Below are positions 14,241-25,742 of a stretch of 64,000 nt of DNA, one piece after another. The DNA is from Bradysia coprophila (lineage: Eukaryota; Arthropoda; Insecta; Diptera; Sciaridae). The translations under genes were made by a program, and so were the position numbers. The stretch spans positions 5,135,979-5,199,978 of the forward strand of contig NW_023503313.1 in assembly GCF_014529535.1 (NCBI RefSeq). Reading direction: 5' to 3'. How positions within the stretch are numbered: the first letter of the stretch is position 1; each line of letters opens with the position of its first letter. The notes beneath the pieces are model-generated. The model was not told where the DNA came from. It searched no databases and saw only the letters and a program-made list of their open reading frames with translations.

Positions 14241-14737
14241 GATAATGAGTTTATTGTACTCAATTCAAATTTAACTGAGAGTTCAATGGAAAATGACGAG
14301 AGAAAATGTTCTAAGAAAAACTTGTGTGTTACTGTCTTACAAAGGCTGATATTAAAAGGTTATTGGCCCAATTTCACCCTTCTGTTTATTATTTTTGTAA
14401 CAATGTCATCTGTTAGTGACACGGTGACCAGATAAATATTGCCCTCATTTTACTCGAGTCGAGTAAACTTCCGGTTTCATCAACACAAAAAATCCCGCAA
14501 TTTTTTCAATTGTTCGAATGAATCTTTCGGACTTGATGATGGTTGCGAATAAACTTCAAAACCATGACACACGTCGTCGACTGAAAAAAAAACGGAACGT
14601 ATTCCTGTTTATGTTTACGTTGTTTCTTGTAAATATTTGTTCTGAATTATTATTTAAAACCGCGAAAGTAGGTCCTTCCTTTAACATTTATTTTTGTATC
14701 AATTTCTACGGAAAAATTTCCTACTCGACAATTAGCT
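14241..14737. other. Upstream region of the SRA1-like gene
   Basis: AT-rich, no recognisable domain in either strand. The open frame at 14518-14751 overlaps the SRA1 start in another frame and resembles no known protein. The region probably holds the promoter and 5' untranslated sequence, but no core element could be assigned with confidence. Confidence 0.4.
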
Positions 14738-15661
14738 ATGGCAGAACATAGACGTAAGTGTAACACCGAAATTAACGTTAAATTCAGTCAGAACTGTTTG
14801 CTCAATGTCCCTAGCAAAAAATTAAATTTGTCTTTTCTAGCCCCATACGACCCAGGCTGGAATGATCCACCAACATTTAACTACTCGACTGCTCCACCAC
14901 CAACGAAAACCAAATTGAACCTGAACAAACGAGTAGCCTTTCCAATGCAATCATCATCTAACTCTGCCGAGTTACCAAAAGTTGAAAAAAGTACAGCCGG
15001 TCTTCCAATGCCGTTCGCAAAAGTCAAATCAAGTGCCAATGAATCAAACACGGTACCACCAATAAGTAACAATGTTCCACTGGCTCCACCTCCCTCCGTG
15101 ACAAACGCATTCAAATCATCAGAAGGTTGTGAAAGTAGTGAAAAGGTGTCGGTTGTATCCGAAACGAATGAGTCTGGAAGTTCACAGGAGCTGGTGATGA
15201 GTACGCTTAAAGAAATAAACAAATCCCTAGAGGCAACGGACAGCACCAAGGTTGAAGAAATCGAGAAACGTCTCAGCATTTTGGAAGTGATGTGGACTGA
15301 TGGAAAGATCGACGATAAATTGAAGAGTTTGTTGGCGAAGACAGCCAAAGGTACGGTGATTTTTTCTGTTACTTTTTTGACCGAATTTCTCTCATTTGAA
15401 AACTCCACAGCACTACAAGACAATCAATTTTCTGCAGCAATTGATCTGCAACGATCAATTATTGTGGATCATGGCGCAAATGTTTGTGCACAATGGGGAC
15501 CCGCCTTGAGACAGTTAATTTTACTGAAGGAAAGTAAAATAGCTCCAAAATCGGATAGTGTTCCAGATGCGTCTGCTGTCGATGAACCGAAATTTATGAA
15601 TCCGCTTGATGAGGAAAACAGTGGCAGTTCGAAAACTGTTGGTAGAGTGAAACATCTCTGA
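14738..15661 (+). CDS. SRA1: Steroid receptor RNA activator protein (SRA1) homologue, three exons
   Basis: Exons: 14738-14753, 14841-15350, 15411-15661, giving 258 residues (human SRAP is about 236). The spliced start 'MAEHR-PPYDPGWNDPPTFNYS' matches the conserved SRAP N-terminal motif (GWNDPP.F.Y). A Pro/Ser-rich linker follows, then the C-terminal helical SRA1/Sec31-like domain, with 'EIEKRLSILEVMW' and 'AIDLQRSIIVDH' recognisable. Intron 1 has a strong GTAAGT donor and TTTCTAG acceptor; intron 2 is 60 bp (GTACGG...CCACAG). SRAP is described in vertebrates as a transcription co-regulator; the insect function is not inferred here. Both introns are multiples of three without stops, so the unspliced reading is open for 307 codons. 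The MTHFSD-like gene lies downstream on the opposite strand. Confidence 0.9.
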   Translation: MAEHRRKCNTEINVKFSQNCLLNVPSKKLNLSFLAPYDPGWNDPPTFNYSTAPPPTKTKLNLNKRVAFPMQSSSNSAELPKVEKSTAGLPMPFAKVKSSANESNTVPPISNNVPLAPPPSVTNAFKSSEGCESSEKVSVVSETNESGSSQELVMSTLKEINKSLEATDSTKVEEIEKRLSILEVMWTDGKIDDKLKSLLAKTAKGTVIFSVTFLTEFLSFENSTALQDNQFSAAIDLQRSIIVDHGANVCAQWGPALRQLILLKESKIAPKSDSVPDASAVDEPKFMNPLDEENSGSSKTVGRVKHL

Positions 15662-16599
15662 TGCAATTCACGGTTAATGAAGACGATGGTGATGAATATG
15701 AAATGTCTATCGAGTTGTTATTAAATAATTATTTTAATGTGGCTTACAAACGGGCTATTATTTCCGATGGTGGAGAGTCTATATGAGTCAGATTAACAGT
15801 TTATGTACTGGCTACATTTATCATTAAAATTAATTAAGATGATGTGTCCGTACAACGCTCAGGTATAATTGTAATAGTTCTTGGCTCATGTCGGACGTTT
15901 TTGGCAAAGAAATTTCCTAAATTTGCTAAAATTTCCAAGCAAGTTTTCGAAGGTCCTTTTATCAAAGGCAGGAAATTTCTTTGGGTTCTGTGTCTGACAG
16001 AAGATTCAGTCAGAGGAAGTGAAATTTCAGCCTGAATTTGTTTCAGCTGTTTTTGGTGTAATGAATACACGGAATCGACAGTTATGTGGTTTTCCCACTA
16101 CAGTGACTTACTCACAATTTTAATTTTACGATATCGAAAAAATGGGTCATCTATACCTATCCTGACGCTGCATGATTGTCTTCCCGCATCTTATCGGCCC
16201 GAAAAAACCACTTCAAACATCCAATTGGTCATTTGCTTATACAGTCAAAGGCAGTCAATTTTCAGCATAAATTAGCTTCAGCTGTTTTTCAGCTGATCCA
16301 TATAAACAATCACAACCGTTTATACGTCTTTATACGGTTTTACCACTATCATGCGCGTGCGTGTAGCAGCTTCAACCGTATGAACAAGGAACGGTGTTAA
16401 CGACTCCTACATTAATGTTTAGCACAACGTTTCCTTTCAACAACAGATCATTCTTTTGCATCGTTGCAATGCTCGACCAAACCGTCACCTACCTGAACAT
16501 CGTTTTCACCTTTGTCCGTATATTATATTCAATTTCTTTTTTTTCAGACCTTTGGGTACGAAACGAAACGAAACGAACATTGGTACCGCTCCACATTAC
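15662..16599. other. Convergent intergenic region with a dispersed repeat
   Basis: Lies between the ends of the SRA1-like (+) and MTHFSD-like (-) genes. About 16300-16390 contains a repeat ('GTCTTTATACGGTTTTACC' ... 'GTAGCAGCTTCAACCGTAT') also present at about 35030-35105, with a neighbouring 'TTTCAGCTG' tract at both sites. Expected 3' exons of the MTHFSD-like gene were looked for here and not found. Confidence 0.55.
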
Positions 16600-17249
16600 C
16601 TGTTCATCATGAATGACAGTGACAATCTCGGTGATGGAACCACAGTGCTTCAGGGTAGCGAAATCCAAATCAACATAGCCATTTCCTCTTCCGATTCGTT
16701 CACCCAATTTCGACACTGCAACTGATCCGTAGACAGCCATATCCAATTCCACCTTATTTTGAAACTCTGGAAATGGTGAAATAGTGAGTCGTACATCCCT
16801 TATTACCATTAGTCCAATGCCTACCGATCTCTGTTCCATATTCAGCCAAATTAAGCACTCAGATCGCCTTCTTCTGTGTCGCCACATCTTCAGTTTCCGG
16901 ACAATTCACTTTTGCATAAAGTGCTTTCGAATCTCTGCCACATGAGATGAAAAGATTTTTTGAAGAGGACAGCGCGTTCAATTTGACCGCATCTTGAGAT
17001 CGATCAACGGCTTCCTTTATGTTTTCTGTTGCAAATTTCCGATATTTTAGTCGCAAGTTTACCGTCGTCGGTGCGGTCTATACTTACTCGCATTTTTATA
17101 TTCCGGCGTTTCTGAGAGCAATTCAACTGCTTTTTCGACTCCGACGAAATTCGGAATGCGATTGAAGACAAAACTGCCCGTGTATAGTTTCTGCTCTTGG
17201 AATTTACGCCAAGTTTGTACTCTTATTGAGCGTTTCGTGACTTCCTCGG
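16600..17249 (-). pseudogene. MTHFSD: MTHFSD-like (methenyltetrahydrofolate synthase domain) gene, frameshifted and 3'-incomplete
   Basis: Two exons are clear on the minus strand: 17249-17088 and 17025-16600, with a 62 bp intron (GTAAGT...CAACAG). The first encodes 'RVQTWRKFQEQKL' and 'FNRIPNFVGVEKA', matching the family's N-terminal 'HNRIPNF.G' block. The second encodes 'CPETEDVATQKKAI', then after a frame change 'VGIGLMVIRDVRLTISPF', 'GSVAVSKLGERIGRGNGY' and 'VDLDFATLKHCGSITE', all diagnostic of the 5-formyl-THF cyclo-ligase-like domain. The frame breaks at about 16859 (TGA after 'QKKAI'). The 'VHDEQ' block is followed by a plausible donor (GTAATG) at 16599, but no next exon was seen before the SRA1-like gene. 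The initiator exon upstream of 17249 is also unresolved. Either a decaying copy, or a real gene with an assembly indel and unusual 3' structure. Domain identity is secure; gene status is not. Confidence 0.75.
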
Positions 17250-17811
17250 CTGCAACGGAATTGTAATGTCAATATTGTTATTGTGGGAAAATCATTGCAT
17301 GTGTCGACGAGAGAACATTGAAGATAGATTTGGTGAAGTAAAATGCCTTCCGGAATTATTTGAGTCTGAACTTTGGATTGGTTTGACGAGCTATGTAACC
17401 TATTCATCTGTGTGGAATGTTCATTCGACATGAAGAGGAGGATATGAGACCATAGATCGTTAGAAACAGTCATCCTAGCCTTTCAAATTATATCGGAAAT
17501 TTTTTGCTATTCTTTTTAGATCAATGCTGCTAAGCTTGGAAAAATTATTCAATATGACATCAGTGGCTACCGCTTTCAATATTTAATTGAAATTCAGAAA
17601 TTTTACTTCTTAAAAAGTGATTTAAGATTCTCAACTCTCTGTAAAGAATCATATACCAGCAGAGGGTCAAATTGATTACGTAATCGACATTTAGCCTGCA
17701 TAGCTTGCCTCCTTACCACAAATGTCCATTTAAATATTAAAATTACTCTTTAAAAGCGTCCTTCCTATTTTCTTATTGTAACTCAGTGAAGCGAAGAACT
17801 TAAACTGATAA
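17250..17811. other. Non-coding; possible 5' end of the MTHFSD-like gene
   Basis: An acceptor (TTGCAG, about 17250-17255 on the minus strand) shows that an upstream exon exists. A short initiator exon probably lies in this stretch, for example near the ATGs at 17400-17475, but none could be chosen. No other feature seen. Confidence 0.4.
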
Positions 17812-19336
17812 GAGTGATATCGCCAAATCTTCAGGTGATTTTTTTAACTTTGGAAACAAGCGGTCTCCGATTTTAATGAGTGATAGCTCGTTGGATTCGT
17901 CTTTCAATTCTAGGAAACACGTGTCTTTCACTTTTTCTTAAAAAAATTTGTTTTCTGTGAAAAGCGCTCAAAAGTGAAGACATGTCAGAGGGTACCGAAA
18001 ACAGTTTTTCGGCAATAACTCAAGAAAAAATTATTTTAAATTGTTGTAATGTTGTACGATTGTCGGCCTTGAAAAGACCTACAGATGGAGAATACGCTTC
18101 GATGTACCACGGAGCTGAGTATGGGGTGTTGTAGCTGGCCTCACCCACTATCGTTGCACATATAAATGAATCCAGTACTTTTGGGCTGCAAGCCTACAGA
18201 AGTCTTTAAAAAAAAGTTGGTGCCAAAATGTAGATTGTTTCTTTCTTTCTGTGGGCCCAACTTCCAGAACGGCGTCTGGAACGGTTCTACGTGAGTAATT
18301 TTGTATCGTCTACTATTCCCTTACCGTATACGCTTCACTTTGACTCGAATATAGGTCGTTACAACATATCCAGTGTTAGTAATTCTTGTGAAAAATTATT
18401 AAATTTTTCTCGGAGGATTTTAGTCAAATAAAGTGTTAGCGTATAGCAAATGACCTCAGGAGTCCGGAACAGTAATTAGTTTTTCAATTGGACCAATATT
18501 TGCTACGCGACAGGAGTTTGGAAAAACGATACGATCAAGTGGGAGCAAACGGTTTTCCAAACTCCTGCCATGTAGCAAATATTGGTCCAATTGAAAAACT
18601 AATTACTGTTCCGTAGTCCTGAGGTCATTTGCTATACGCTAACACTTTATTTGACTAAAATCCTCGGAGAAAACTTTAATGATTTATCTCTTGATATTAC
18701 TAACAGTGGATCTGATATATTCGCGACATAGCGAAGCGTTTTTCTATTGATAAGGTGAAAGAATAGTAGACAATAAAAAATGATTGCCGTAGTACCGTTC
18801 CAGATGCTCTTCTGGCAGTTGGGCCCTCAGAAAGAAGGAAAAAATCTACATTTTGGCCCCAACTTTTTTTTCAAGACTTCTGTAGGCTTGCAGCCCAAAA
18901 GTACTGGGTTCATTTATATGTGTAACGATAGTGGGTGAGGCCAGCTACAACACCCCATACTCAGTTCCGTGGTACATCGAAGCTGCAGAGAAGGCGGACT
19001 CTCCGAACATTCACTATATTTCTAGTCATAACTCTAGTGGATCAACTAGCACCAAGCGGTGCGTATACTCTACCTGTAGGTCTTTTCAAGGCCGACAATC
19101 GTACAACATTACAACCATTTAAAATAATTTTTTCTTGAGTTATTGCCGAAAAACTGTTTTCGGTACCCTCTGGCATGTCTTCACTTTTGAGCGCTTTTCA
19201 CAGAAAACAAATTTTTTTAAGAAAAAGTGAAAGACACGTGTTTCCTAGAATTGAAAGACGAATCCAACGAGCTATCACTCATTAAAATCGGAGACCGCTT
19301 GTTTCCCAATCACCTGAAGATTTGGCGATATCACTC
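17812..19336. mobile_element. 1.5 kb palindromic (foldback-type) element
   Basis: The left end 'GAGTGATATCGCCAAATC' is matched by its reverse complement at 19319-19336. The two halves stay reverse-complementary almost to the middle (inner arms 'CAGGAGTTTGGAAAA' at 18511 and its complement ending at 18567), so arms are about 700 bp with a loop of about 27 bp. 'ATAA' flanks both ends and could be a short target duplication. No coding capacity. The arms differ by several substitutions and small indels. Confidence 0.85.
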
Positions 19337-19617
19337 ATAATTCTAAAATGAGATCGCAGCAAAAATTCAAAATGACCGCTGAACGGCGAAAGGAGCGAAC
19401 AGTCTTCAAAACAGTTCTTTGCCGATCATTTCGAGTCTGCGAAACATATTTTGTGCGTAAGACATGATTTAGGTATCAAGAATCGAACAGGATTTTTTGT
19501 ACTTTAATGACTCAATCATTAATTAATTAATTATTTCAAAGAATAACTTTACTGCACTAGTGCGAAAAGACGTTCATTTCGATATCACAGAACGAAAATG
19601 TTAATTTTCGGTGGTCA
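19337..19617. other. Short intergenic spacer
   Basis: AT-rich, no recognisable feature. Confidence 0.4.
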
Positions 19618-21911
19618 TTTTTAGCCCCGTACGAAGTACTGGGGGCTTATAAGATTAATATGCCGTTTGTAACACGTCGAATTGGAAGCAGACAGTAAGG
19701 GCAAAGCTTTTGGTTATGTTCATAGATGACGAATCCGCAATAAAAAAAATGTCCGTCCGTCCGTCCGTCCGTCCGTGACCCCTCTAGCTTGAGCAAATCA
19801 CAACCTTTTTTCAAAATTCTTTTTTTCCCCGATTGGTATCGACAAAAGTAAGGTCAAGTTCGAAAATGGGCATGGTAGGGTCGGCCCTTCCAGAGCTAGG
19901 GCCCTATAGGTGTTTTTCAGTCTTTCGACGATATCTACCGAAATACGCACGTAATAGCTGCTTGTGATATATCAAATGAAAGGTATTGACGAGTAGAACA
20001 AAGTTGCTGAACATTGTTTTTGTGTAGGATGCAACGCGAGCTTGTTGGGAGGGCTCAAAGGTCGTTACTAGGCCCTAAGTGTTTTTTCCACATAAATCGA
20101 GTAAATCTCATCCGATTTTGCTAGATTTTGTTTCATTTGAGAGATAGTTGAATGCCGAATAGAATGATGGCAAAAAAAGTTTCAAATTTGGGCCCTTGGA
20201 CTAAGGCCGCTACTCGGCCCTAAGTGTTTTTTGCACATAAATCGAGTAAATCTCATCCGATTTTGCTAGATTTAGTTTTTTATGGAAGGTAATTGAATAC
20301 CGAAAAGAACGTGGCGAAAAAAGTTTAAAATTTGGGCCCTTGGACTAAGGCCGCTACTCGGCCCTAAGTGTTTTTTGCACATAAATCGAGTAAATCTCAT
20401 CCGATTTTGCTAGATTTAGTTTTTTATGGAAGGTAATTGAATACCGAAAAGAACGTGGCGAAAAATTTTTCAAATTTGGGCCCTTGGACTAAGGCCGCTA
20501 CTCGGCCCTAAGTGTTTTTTCCACATAAATCGAGTAAATCTCATCCGATTTTGCTAGATTTTGTTTCATTTGAGAGATAGTTGAATGCCGAATAGAATGA
20601 TGGCAAAAAAAGTTTCAAATTTGGGCCCTTGGACTAAGGCCGCTACTCGGCCCTAAGTGTTTTTTGCACATAAATCGAGTAAATCTCATCCGATTTTGCT
20701 AGATTTAGTTTTTTATGGAAGGTAATTGAATACCGAAAAGAACGTGGCGAAAAAAGTTTAAAATTTGGGCCCTTGGACTAAGGCCGCTACTCGGCCCTAA
20801 GTGTTTTTTGCACATAAATCGAGTAAATCTCATCCGATTTTGCTAGATTTAGTTTTTTATGGAAGGTAATTGAATACCGAAAAGAACGTGGCGAAAAATT
20901 TTTCAAATTTGGGCCCTTGGACTAAGGCCGCTACTCGGCCCTAAGTGTTTTTTGCACATAAATCGAGTAAATCTCATCCGATTTTGCTAGATTTTGTTTC
21001 ATTTGAGAGATAGTTGAATGCCGAATAGAATGATGGCAAAAAAAGTTTCAAATTTGGGCCCTTGGACTAAGGCCGCTACTCGGCCCTAAGTGTTTTTTGC
21101 ACATAAATCGAGTAAATCTCATCCGATTTTGCTAGATTTAGTTTTTTATGGAAGGTAATTGAATACCGAAAAGAACGTGGCGAAAAAAGTTTAAAATTTG
21201 GGCCCTTGGACTAAGGCCGCTACTCGGCCCTAAGTGTTTTTTGCACATAAATCGAGTAAATCTCATCCGATTTTGCTAGATTTAGTTTTTTATGGAAGGT
21301 AATTGAATACCGAAAAGAACGTGGCGAAAAATTTTTCAAATTTGGGCCCTTGGACTAAGGCCGCTACTCGGCCCTAAGTGTTTTTTGCACATAAATCGAG
21401 TAAATCTCATCCGATTTTGCTAGTTTTTGTTTCATTTGAGAGATAATTGAATGCCGAATAGAATGATGGCAAAAAAAGTTTCAAATTTGCGCCCTTGGAC
21501 TAAGGCCGCTACTCGGCCCTAAGTGCTTTTTGCACATAAATCGAGTAAATCTCAACCGATTTTGCTAGTTTTTGTTTTATTTGAGAGGTAATTGAATACC
21601 CAATGGAAAGTTGGCAAAAAATTTTGGGTTTCTAAAATAATGTCGTAAATTGTTGGTTTTATTTGAGAGGTACTTCGTACGGGCTTTCGTAATTGCGCTA
21701 TGCGCAATTTTTAAAATGAACACTTTCAGTAAATTTGACCATGCCCAACTTGACTTGCATTTTGGTAACAGACGCATTAGAGGGTTGTAGACGTATTAGG
21801 GTTCCGGGCGTATTACGGCTACGGACGTATTATGGTTACGGACGAAATAGGATTACGGATCGTACGGGGCTAAGTCGCAGCAAACGCTCCGACTGTTCTG
21901 ATGCCTTGTTT
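19618..21911 (+). mobile_element. Family F1 element, single unit with internal tandem array
   Basis: Begins 'TTTTAGCCCCGTACGAAG' and ends 'CGTACGGGGCTAAG' plus 'GATGCCTTGTTT'; the first and last copies of AGCCCCGTACG form short inverted termini. An end module (about 130 bp, 'TATGCCGTTTGTAACACG') is followed by a (GTCC)n tract near 19757-19775, then a body. From about 20040 to 21570 the body holds about 11 copies of a 144-145 bp unit ('CTAAGGCCGCTACTCGGCC'). No protein gene; recurring short frames are products of the repeat. Confidence 0.85.
20047..21570 (+). repeat. 144-145 bp tandem array with trimer higher-order pattern inside F1
   Basis: Units alternate in three variants: one with 'TTTCATTTGAGAGATAG', then two with 'TTTTTTATGGAAGGTAATTG' that differ at the end (AAAGTTTAAA versus ATTTTTCAAA). 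The three-unit block (about 433 bp) repeats almost exactly three times, indicating recent block duplication. Confidence 0.8.
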
Positions 21912-22470
21912 CTACTTATTGCTTACATCATTCCACCCATTTGCATATTTATATTTACGCTGTTAAGTCACTTAAATTCAACAATTTTGTTAATTTCGAT
22001 TATTTGAAAACGTTTTACTTTGGCAAGGTTGAAAGGGGCATCTCTCTTGTGACCTGAACCAATAACACTCTGACGATAACGTTTTACTTGTGCCATTAGC
22101 GTTGAATGATAACTTAATGTGTGTTGGTGTACATGTAACATCTTATGTTGTTCTTTGTGATGTGAGAAGCGATTCAGATGAGGTTTCACTTGCTTGAGGT
22201 TTTATTTTAGTTTCGAAGAAGATTTTTTGGGGGACCGATAGCGTTGAGACTGGTAATTGTATTTCAATTTATTAAATTCAATAAAAGTTTGGTGGAATGA
22301 CAACACCATCACGCACTCGCAACATAAAATTTCCATTTAGCTGTTCACATTTAAAATTATTGCGCAACCACTCGCTCGACTCGACTCACATCTGAAGAAA
22401 GTTCAGTGTCAATAATAACATCAGGTCCAATATATCTACTCTTGTCATGTCATTGTCAAGTGGAGTGCAA
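21912..22470. other. Upstream region of the aldehyde dehydrogenase gene
   Basis: Non-coding. It separates an F1 element from the ALDH initiator exon and presumably holds the promoter and 5' UTR. A TCAGTG initiator-like motif near 22400 is suggestive only. Confidence 0.4.
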
Positions 22471-24950
22471 ATGTTAGTACGTAGTAGAATGGCCAATCCA
22501 CAACAAGCAGTGCAGTACACTAAAGTAAGTGTTATTGTTTGTGTGGAAATTGTGTAATTATTGAACACCGGCTTTTTGATATTAATGTTATCAAACAAAG
22601 TTGTAAAGCTGAACGAGCAAATCTATACCATATGCCGGCGTCTTATCGTCATTCGTGTTATTGAATTTCATCAAAGCTTTGATTTCGTTCTATATTTTGT
22701 TCGTCGTAATTTACTCACAAAAGTTCTAATAGCACGAACTTTGATCCAAAATTATCAAGCTGTGATTTGTCACGCTATTAAAGGTCAGGCATAACAAGGA
22801 CTAAAGCAAATTCGTAGTTTCTAACATTCTACATTTTCTGACCCCCGACTGCAAGCAATTATTTACATAACGGGAAAACACTGAGCATAAACTCATAGCA
22901 GGGAGGATTTTTAAAGCCAAACACATTGGAGGAAATTGTAATGGAATGTCTTTGTTCTGGTAGTGCTGCATGACAAACCAGGAACTATTTTTGGTAAAAT
23001 ATTTTCCCGAATGTTTTCAAATTTTATTTTTGGAGGGGAAAATATGGAAAAATTCGGGAAAACATTTTCACCCGAAAAAGTTCATCCAATTTGATCGATG
23101 GGTCGATTATTATTGATATTTGGCAAATTTAAGTGGTTGTGTGATGACATCCCATAATTTCGATTTTATTCTTTTCTTTCCACTAACTCAAAGATTTGTC
23201 TCCTTCCAGCTGTTCATAAATAACGAATTCGTGGACTCTGTTTCCGGAAAAACTTTCCCAACAATCAACCCATCCAATGGTGAAGTTATTGCACACATAT
23301 CCGAGGGTGATAAGGTAAGAAAATTCCGTCCTTAGTACAACAATGAAGTGCATACACGACATGCTTCTCTACGCAATCTAGCCAGATGTCGATAAGGCAG
23401 TAGTTGCTGCTAAAAATGCATTTAAGAGAGGTTCCCCATGGCGATCCATGGATGCGTCGGCTAGAGGAAAGCTAATCAACAAGTAAATTCTTTATATCAT
23501 CTTTACTGAATGATTTTCTCAGTTAGATCCCATTATTTAGACTAGCTGACCTCATCGAACGTGACACCAACATTCTAGCTAATTTCGAAACTATTGATAA
23601 TGGCAAGCCATTCACCGACGCTCTACTCGATATTGAATACTCAACTGCCTGTCTTCGCTACTATGCCGGCTACGCTGATAAGATCCATGGTAAAACGATT
23701 CCAGCTGATTATGGCTTTATGTCAATGACTAGACGCGAACCGATCGGAGTCGTTGGACAGATAATCCCTTGGAATTATCCTCTGTTGATGTTGGCTTGGA
23801 AATGGGGCCCAGCTCTAACGACCGGATGTACGTTGATATTGAAACCTGCCGAACAAACGCCATTATCAGCTTTACATACGGCTGCTCTATCCAAGGAAGC
23901 CGGTTTTCCCGATGGTGTTATTAATGTGATTCCTGGGTATGGACCGACAGCCGGTCATGCGATCAGTTCCCATCCGGATATTCGAAAGGTTGCATTCACC
24001 GGATCGCTAGAGGTTGGCCAGATCATTATGGAAACAGCAGCAAAAACCAATTTGAAAAAGGTGTCATTGGAACTAGGAGGAAAAAGTCCACTGGTTATAT
24101 TCGACGACGCTGATTGTAAGTTGTATTGACAACACGCAATTTTACATTATTTTTGTTAACTAACGCTTCACCGCAGTGGACGAAGCTGCTGAAATTGCTT
24201 ACAATGCCATATTTTCCAATCATGGTCAAAACTGTTGTGCAGGCAGTCGCACATTCGTTCAAGAAAACATTTATGATGAATTCGTACGCCGTGCTACCGA
24301 CAAGGCTAAGGCTCGTAAGGTTGGTGATCCATTCGAAAACGGTGTACAACAGGGACCTCAAGTTGACGATGAAATGTTCAACAAAGTCTTAGGCTACATT
24401 GAAAGTGGCCAGCAGGATGGAGCGAAACTAGAAACTGGCGGTAAAAGAGTTGGTACAAAAGGCTATTTCATAGAGCCTACAGTCTTCTCAAATGTCGGCG
24501 ACAACATGAAAATTGCTCGCGAAGAGGTACAGTCTAAATCGAGAATTGATTTAATGAACTTGATTGACAACGCACATGTTGCAGATATTTGGACCGGTGC
24601 AATCGATTCTAAAGTTTAAGACTATGAATGAAGTCATTGAACGAGCGAACAGCACGAATTACGGACTAGCATCAGGAGTTGTCACGAAAAATATCGATAA
24701 TGCGTTGACATTCGCACGGGCTGTAGAGGCCGGTTCGGTATGGATTAACTGTTACGATGCAGTTGTGCCGCAAGCACCATTTGGTGGATATAAACAATCT
24801 GGACATGGAAGGGAACTGTAAGCTCGCGTGAAAATCCAATGAGAACATGAGCCCAAAAATTTTGCTTTTTTTCATTTCAGCGGCGAGGCTGGATTGGAAG
24901 AGTATTTGGAAACCAAAACGATTACCATCAAATTGCCTACCAGTCATTGA
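22471..24950 (+). CDS. Aldh: Aldehyde dehydrogenase, ALDH1 type, seven exons
   Basis: Exons: 22471-22524, 23210-23314, 23382-23482, 23541-24115, 24177-24526, 24585-24817, 24881-24950. They join in frame to 495 residues, close to the 500 of cytosolic ALDH1 enzymes, which oxidise aldehydes to acids with NAD+. Seen in order: '[10 protein letters not shown]' (N-terminal strand), 'IPWNYP' (Asn of the oxyanion hole), 'LKPAEQTP' (cofactor Lys), 'FTGSLEVG' (Rossmann loop), 'LELGGKSP' (general-base Glu), 'GQNCCAGSR' (nucleophile Cys), 'FGPV', '[12 protein letters not shown]' and a C-terminal 'KTITIKLP'. Introns 2-6 are 58-67 bp; intron 1 is 685 bp. The ATG at 22471 gives a six-residue extension; the inner ATG at 22489 ('[12 protein letters not shown]') matches the usual ALDH1 start better. 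No mitochondrial presequence is evident, so cytosolic. All splice sites are GT-AG and the gene looks intact. Confidence 0.96.
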
Positions 24951-25011
24951 TTGTTGACCTGGAATAACATTATGATGATGATGCTGTCTTTCTCAATCAT
25001 TTTTACTTTAA

Positions 25012-25017
25012 AATAAA
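25012..25017 (+). promoter_or_regulatory. Polyadenylation signal of the aldehyde dehydrogenase gene
   Basis: AATAAA 62 bp after the stop codon, in an AT-rich 3' UTR; position and sequence fit a standard signal. Confidence 0.7.
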
Positions 25018-25319
25018 AGAAATCTCCAAATTTTATCAAAATTTAAATTTGTTCAATGGTCCCCATACAACCCAACGACGAATGTACAGCAAAACGACAA
25101 CTCAATAGACACAAATACATCTGCGACTACAAGTAATTCCAAAGCTAAAACAAAGTGGAACGCAAATTCGTTTTCTTTCAGCTGTATCGTTCAATGATAA
25201 GTACACAGTCGGCAGCACCATACTTACTCGCTTTATACCAGTGCACAATGAAATTGAATGGCTTAGATTTGGTTTATGTCTGCACTGTAATCATATGTAT
25301 TCGACCAAAATTTTGAAAC

Positions 25320-25390
25320 GGACTGAAATCGGGAAACGACCAGAAATCGGGAAACGACCAGAAATCGGGAAACGACCAGAAATCGGTAAA
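25320..25390. repeat. 18 bp minisatellite, about four copies
   Basis: Tandem 'ACCAGAAATCGGGAAACG' units, followed by decayed variants to about 25450. Confidence 0.85.
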
Positions 25391-25541
25391 TTGATTAAAA
25401 TCAAGAAATGAATGGAAATTCGAGAAAACTTGTTAATCGTAAAAACAGCGAAATGAGTGGGATATGAACTGGAATCAGGTTTGAAAATGATTAGATGACA
25501 ACAGGTGAGTAAACAACGGGAAGCGAATCGAGATCATTTGT

Positions 25542-25742
25542 AGGAAGAAAATTGGATTTTTAGCGAGAATTAGTAGAAAATTACCAATACAACACAGAAT
25601 TCTGCTATACAAATCGATTATTGCACCGCATTTTGAGTATTGTCCATCAGTCCTCTTCACATACGATGAGATCCAGTTTTCACAATCAATTGTGAAAAAT
25701 AGCAAATACTTAATAAATATGAATCAATCAATCAATCAATAG
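25542..25742 (+). pseudogene. LINE 3' fragment (end of RT region plus AATC tail)
   Basis: Read from 25542, the frame gives 'KKIGFLARISRKL', 'HRILLYKSIIAPHFEYC' and 'PSVLFTY', characteristic of the C-terminal part of LINE reverse transcriptases of the jockey/CR1/L2 kind. The stretch is cut short by deletion and ends in an AATAAAT-plus-(AATC)n tail (about 25720-25741), as expected for a LINE 3' end. About 200 bp survive. Confidence 0.65.

Noticed and set aside
14518..14751. 77-residue open frame before the SRA1-like gene
   Set aside because: Overlaps the SRA1 start in another frame and has no recognisable feature.
14881..15423. 180-residue antisense frame across the SRA1-like gene
   Set aside because: Shadow of the conserved sense reading frame.
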